This document shows positions 54,013-54,519 of a DNA stretch of 54,519 bases, one piece after another. Location: contig JAIRKM010000016.1 of the NCBI GenBank assembly GCA_031260125.1, positions 1 through 54,519 on the forward strand, in the 5' to 3' direction. This stretch comes from Helicobacteraceae bacterium. Its GTDB lineage: Bacteria > Campylobacterota > Campylobacteria > Campylobacterales > SZUA-545. The notes under the pieces are model-generated. The model made no database searches and had not been told where the DNA came from. It was given only the letters and a program-made list of their open reading frames with translations. Positions within the stretch are counted from its first letter, which is position 1. Each line of letters begins with the position of its first letter. The position numbers and the translations under genes are program-made.

Positions 54013-54519
54013 TGCGCTTTCTATTTCATGATGGCGCGGGTGGCGATCGGCTGATCGCGGACAGCGCGGTTTTGCGGCATATTAAGGCGCTACGCATCAA
54101 TGCTGGCTCGACGCTTTTGCTACGCAACTTGCGCGATAGCCGCCTTTACTCTTATAAGATCGCGGAGTTTTCAAAACGAGCGGCTGTACTAGAGCTGATC
54201 GGCTCGGAGGAGAAGATCGTCTTGCCGCCTAGAAAGATAGAGCTTGCATGGTGCGTCGTTGACTCAAAAGCGATAGAAAAAACCGTGCCGGCGCTGAGTG
54301 AGCTTGGCGTTGCGACGCTACATCTGCTCTGGTGTGAAAAAAGCCAGCGAAACCACCGCGTCAATATGAGCCGTTTGGAACGTATAGCGGCGCTTTCGTG
54401 CGAGCAGTGCGGACGAAGCGCGCCAATCGCAATCGTGGAGAGTTGCTGCCGCGAGTTTGCTAGAAACAACCCGTCGTCTTTGCTATTTGATTTTGGCGGC
54501 GCGCTGGCGACTCCGCAGG
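54012..54519 (+). CDS. rsmE: 16S rRNA m3U1498 methyltransferase RsmE, N-terminal part
   Basis: RsmE methylates U1498 of 16S rRNA. The frame begins MRFLFHDGAGGDRLIADSAV at the overlap with csd3 (TGATG) and is open to the last base of the window; the C-terminal SPOUT knot is missing. The motif KAIEKTVPALSELGVATLHL and the sequence SCEQCGRS support the assignment. No stop is seen, so the gene continues past the window. Confidence 0.85.
   Translation, partial: MRFLFHDGAGGDRLIADSAVLRHIKALRINAGSTLLLRNLRDSRLYSYKIAEFSKRAAVLELIGSEEKIVLPPRKIELAWCVVDSKAIEKTVPALSELGVATLHLLWCEKSQRNHRVNMSRLERIAALSCEQCGRSAPIAIVESCCREFARNNPSSLLFDFGGALATPQ

Noticed and set aside
1-54519. tRNA, rRNA and CRISPR arrays
   Set aside because: Gaps between genes were read for tRNA T-loop patterns and for spaced direct repeats; none was convincing. 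A covariance-model search would settle this.

Overview
The window looks like a chromosomal segment of a flagellated member of the Campylobacterota (Epsilonproteobacteria), roughly half G+C by eye and so richer in G+C than Campylobacter or Helicobacter. The signs are an HsrA/CosR-type orphan response regulator beside the nuo operon, a complex I operon with a small Campylobacterota-type protein in the NuoE place, an S10-spc-alpha ribosomal cluster without L30, the orders nifU-like/TPR/murE and panD/ybaB, a very long FlgL with a sigma-54-like promoter, and a Csd3/HdpA-type cell-shape peptidase. No rRNA, tRNA, CRISPR array, insertion sequence or phage gene was found.

Layout. 1-540: the 3' end of a GLUG-repeat surface protein and hairpins. 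536-1258 (minus): the HsrA/CosR-like regulator, divergent from nuo. 1427-18123: a 15-gene complex I operon (nuoA, B, C, D, small E-like protein, a GltD-type flavoprotein fused to a NuoF-like iron-sulphur segment, two nuoG copies, nuoH to nuoN). 18163-19197 (minus): a Campylobacterota-style AAA ATPase. 19402-33098: ribosomal proteins with secY, map, infA and rpoA. 33109-37722: nifU-like, TPR protein, murE, panD, ybaB, PDZ protein and ispA. 37817-42869: flgL and ftsK. 42870-43575: mostly non-coding, with two tiny membrane-protein genes, one frameshifted. 43576-52714 (minus): a tightly overlapping series comprising a lipoprotein, an AAA ATPase, a D12-class DNA adenine methyltransferase, a probable restriction-gene remnant, dedA, an orphan ABC ATPase, PBP1A, an HTH regulator and a UvrD-type helicase. 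52816-54519: the Csd3-like peptidase and the start of rsmE.

How it fits together. The nuo operon encodes a proton-pumping quinone reductase whose electron-input module is not the usual NuoE/NuoF pair; a flavoprotein with NAD(P)- and FAD-binding folds and several cysteine clusters, followed by two NuoG subunits, takes its place. The regulator beside it, with an inverted repeat over its own predicted promoter and a matching half-site in the nuo promoter, is a candidate controller of respiration. Most other genes are core translation, envelope and flagellar functions.

The points most worth pursuing are the redesigned input module of complex I, the very high density of GATC sites together with a D12-class adenine methyltransferase and an apparently truncated restriction gene, the lipoprotein/AAA/methyltransferase cluster of different composition, and the frameshifted small membrane-protein gene at 43.0 kb. 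Many start codons are TTG or GTG, and several starts were chosen by ribosome-binding-site spacing.
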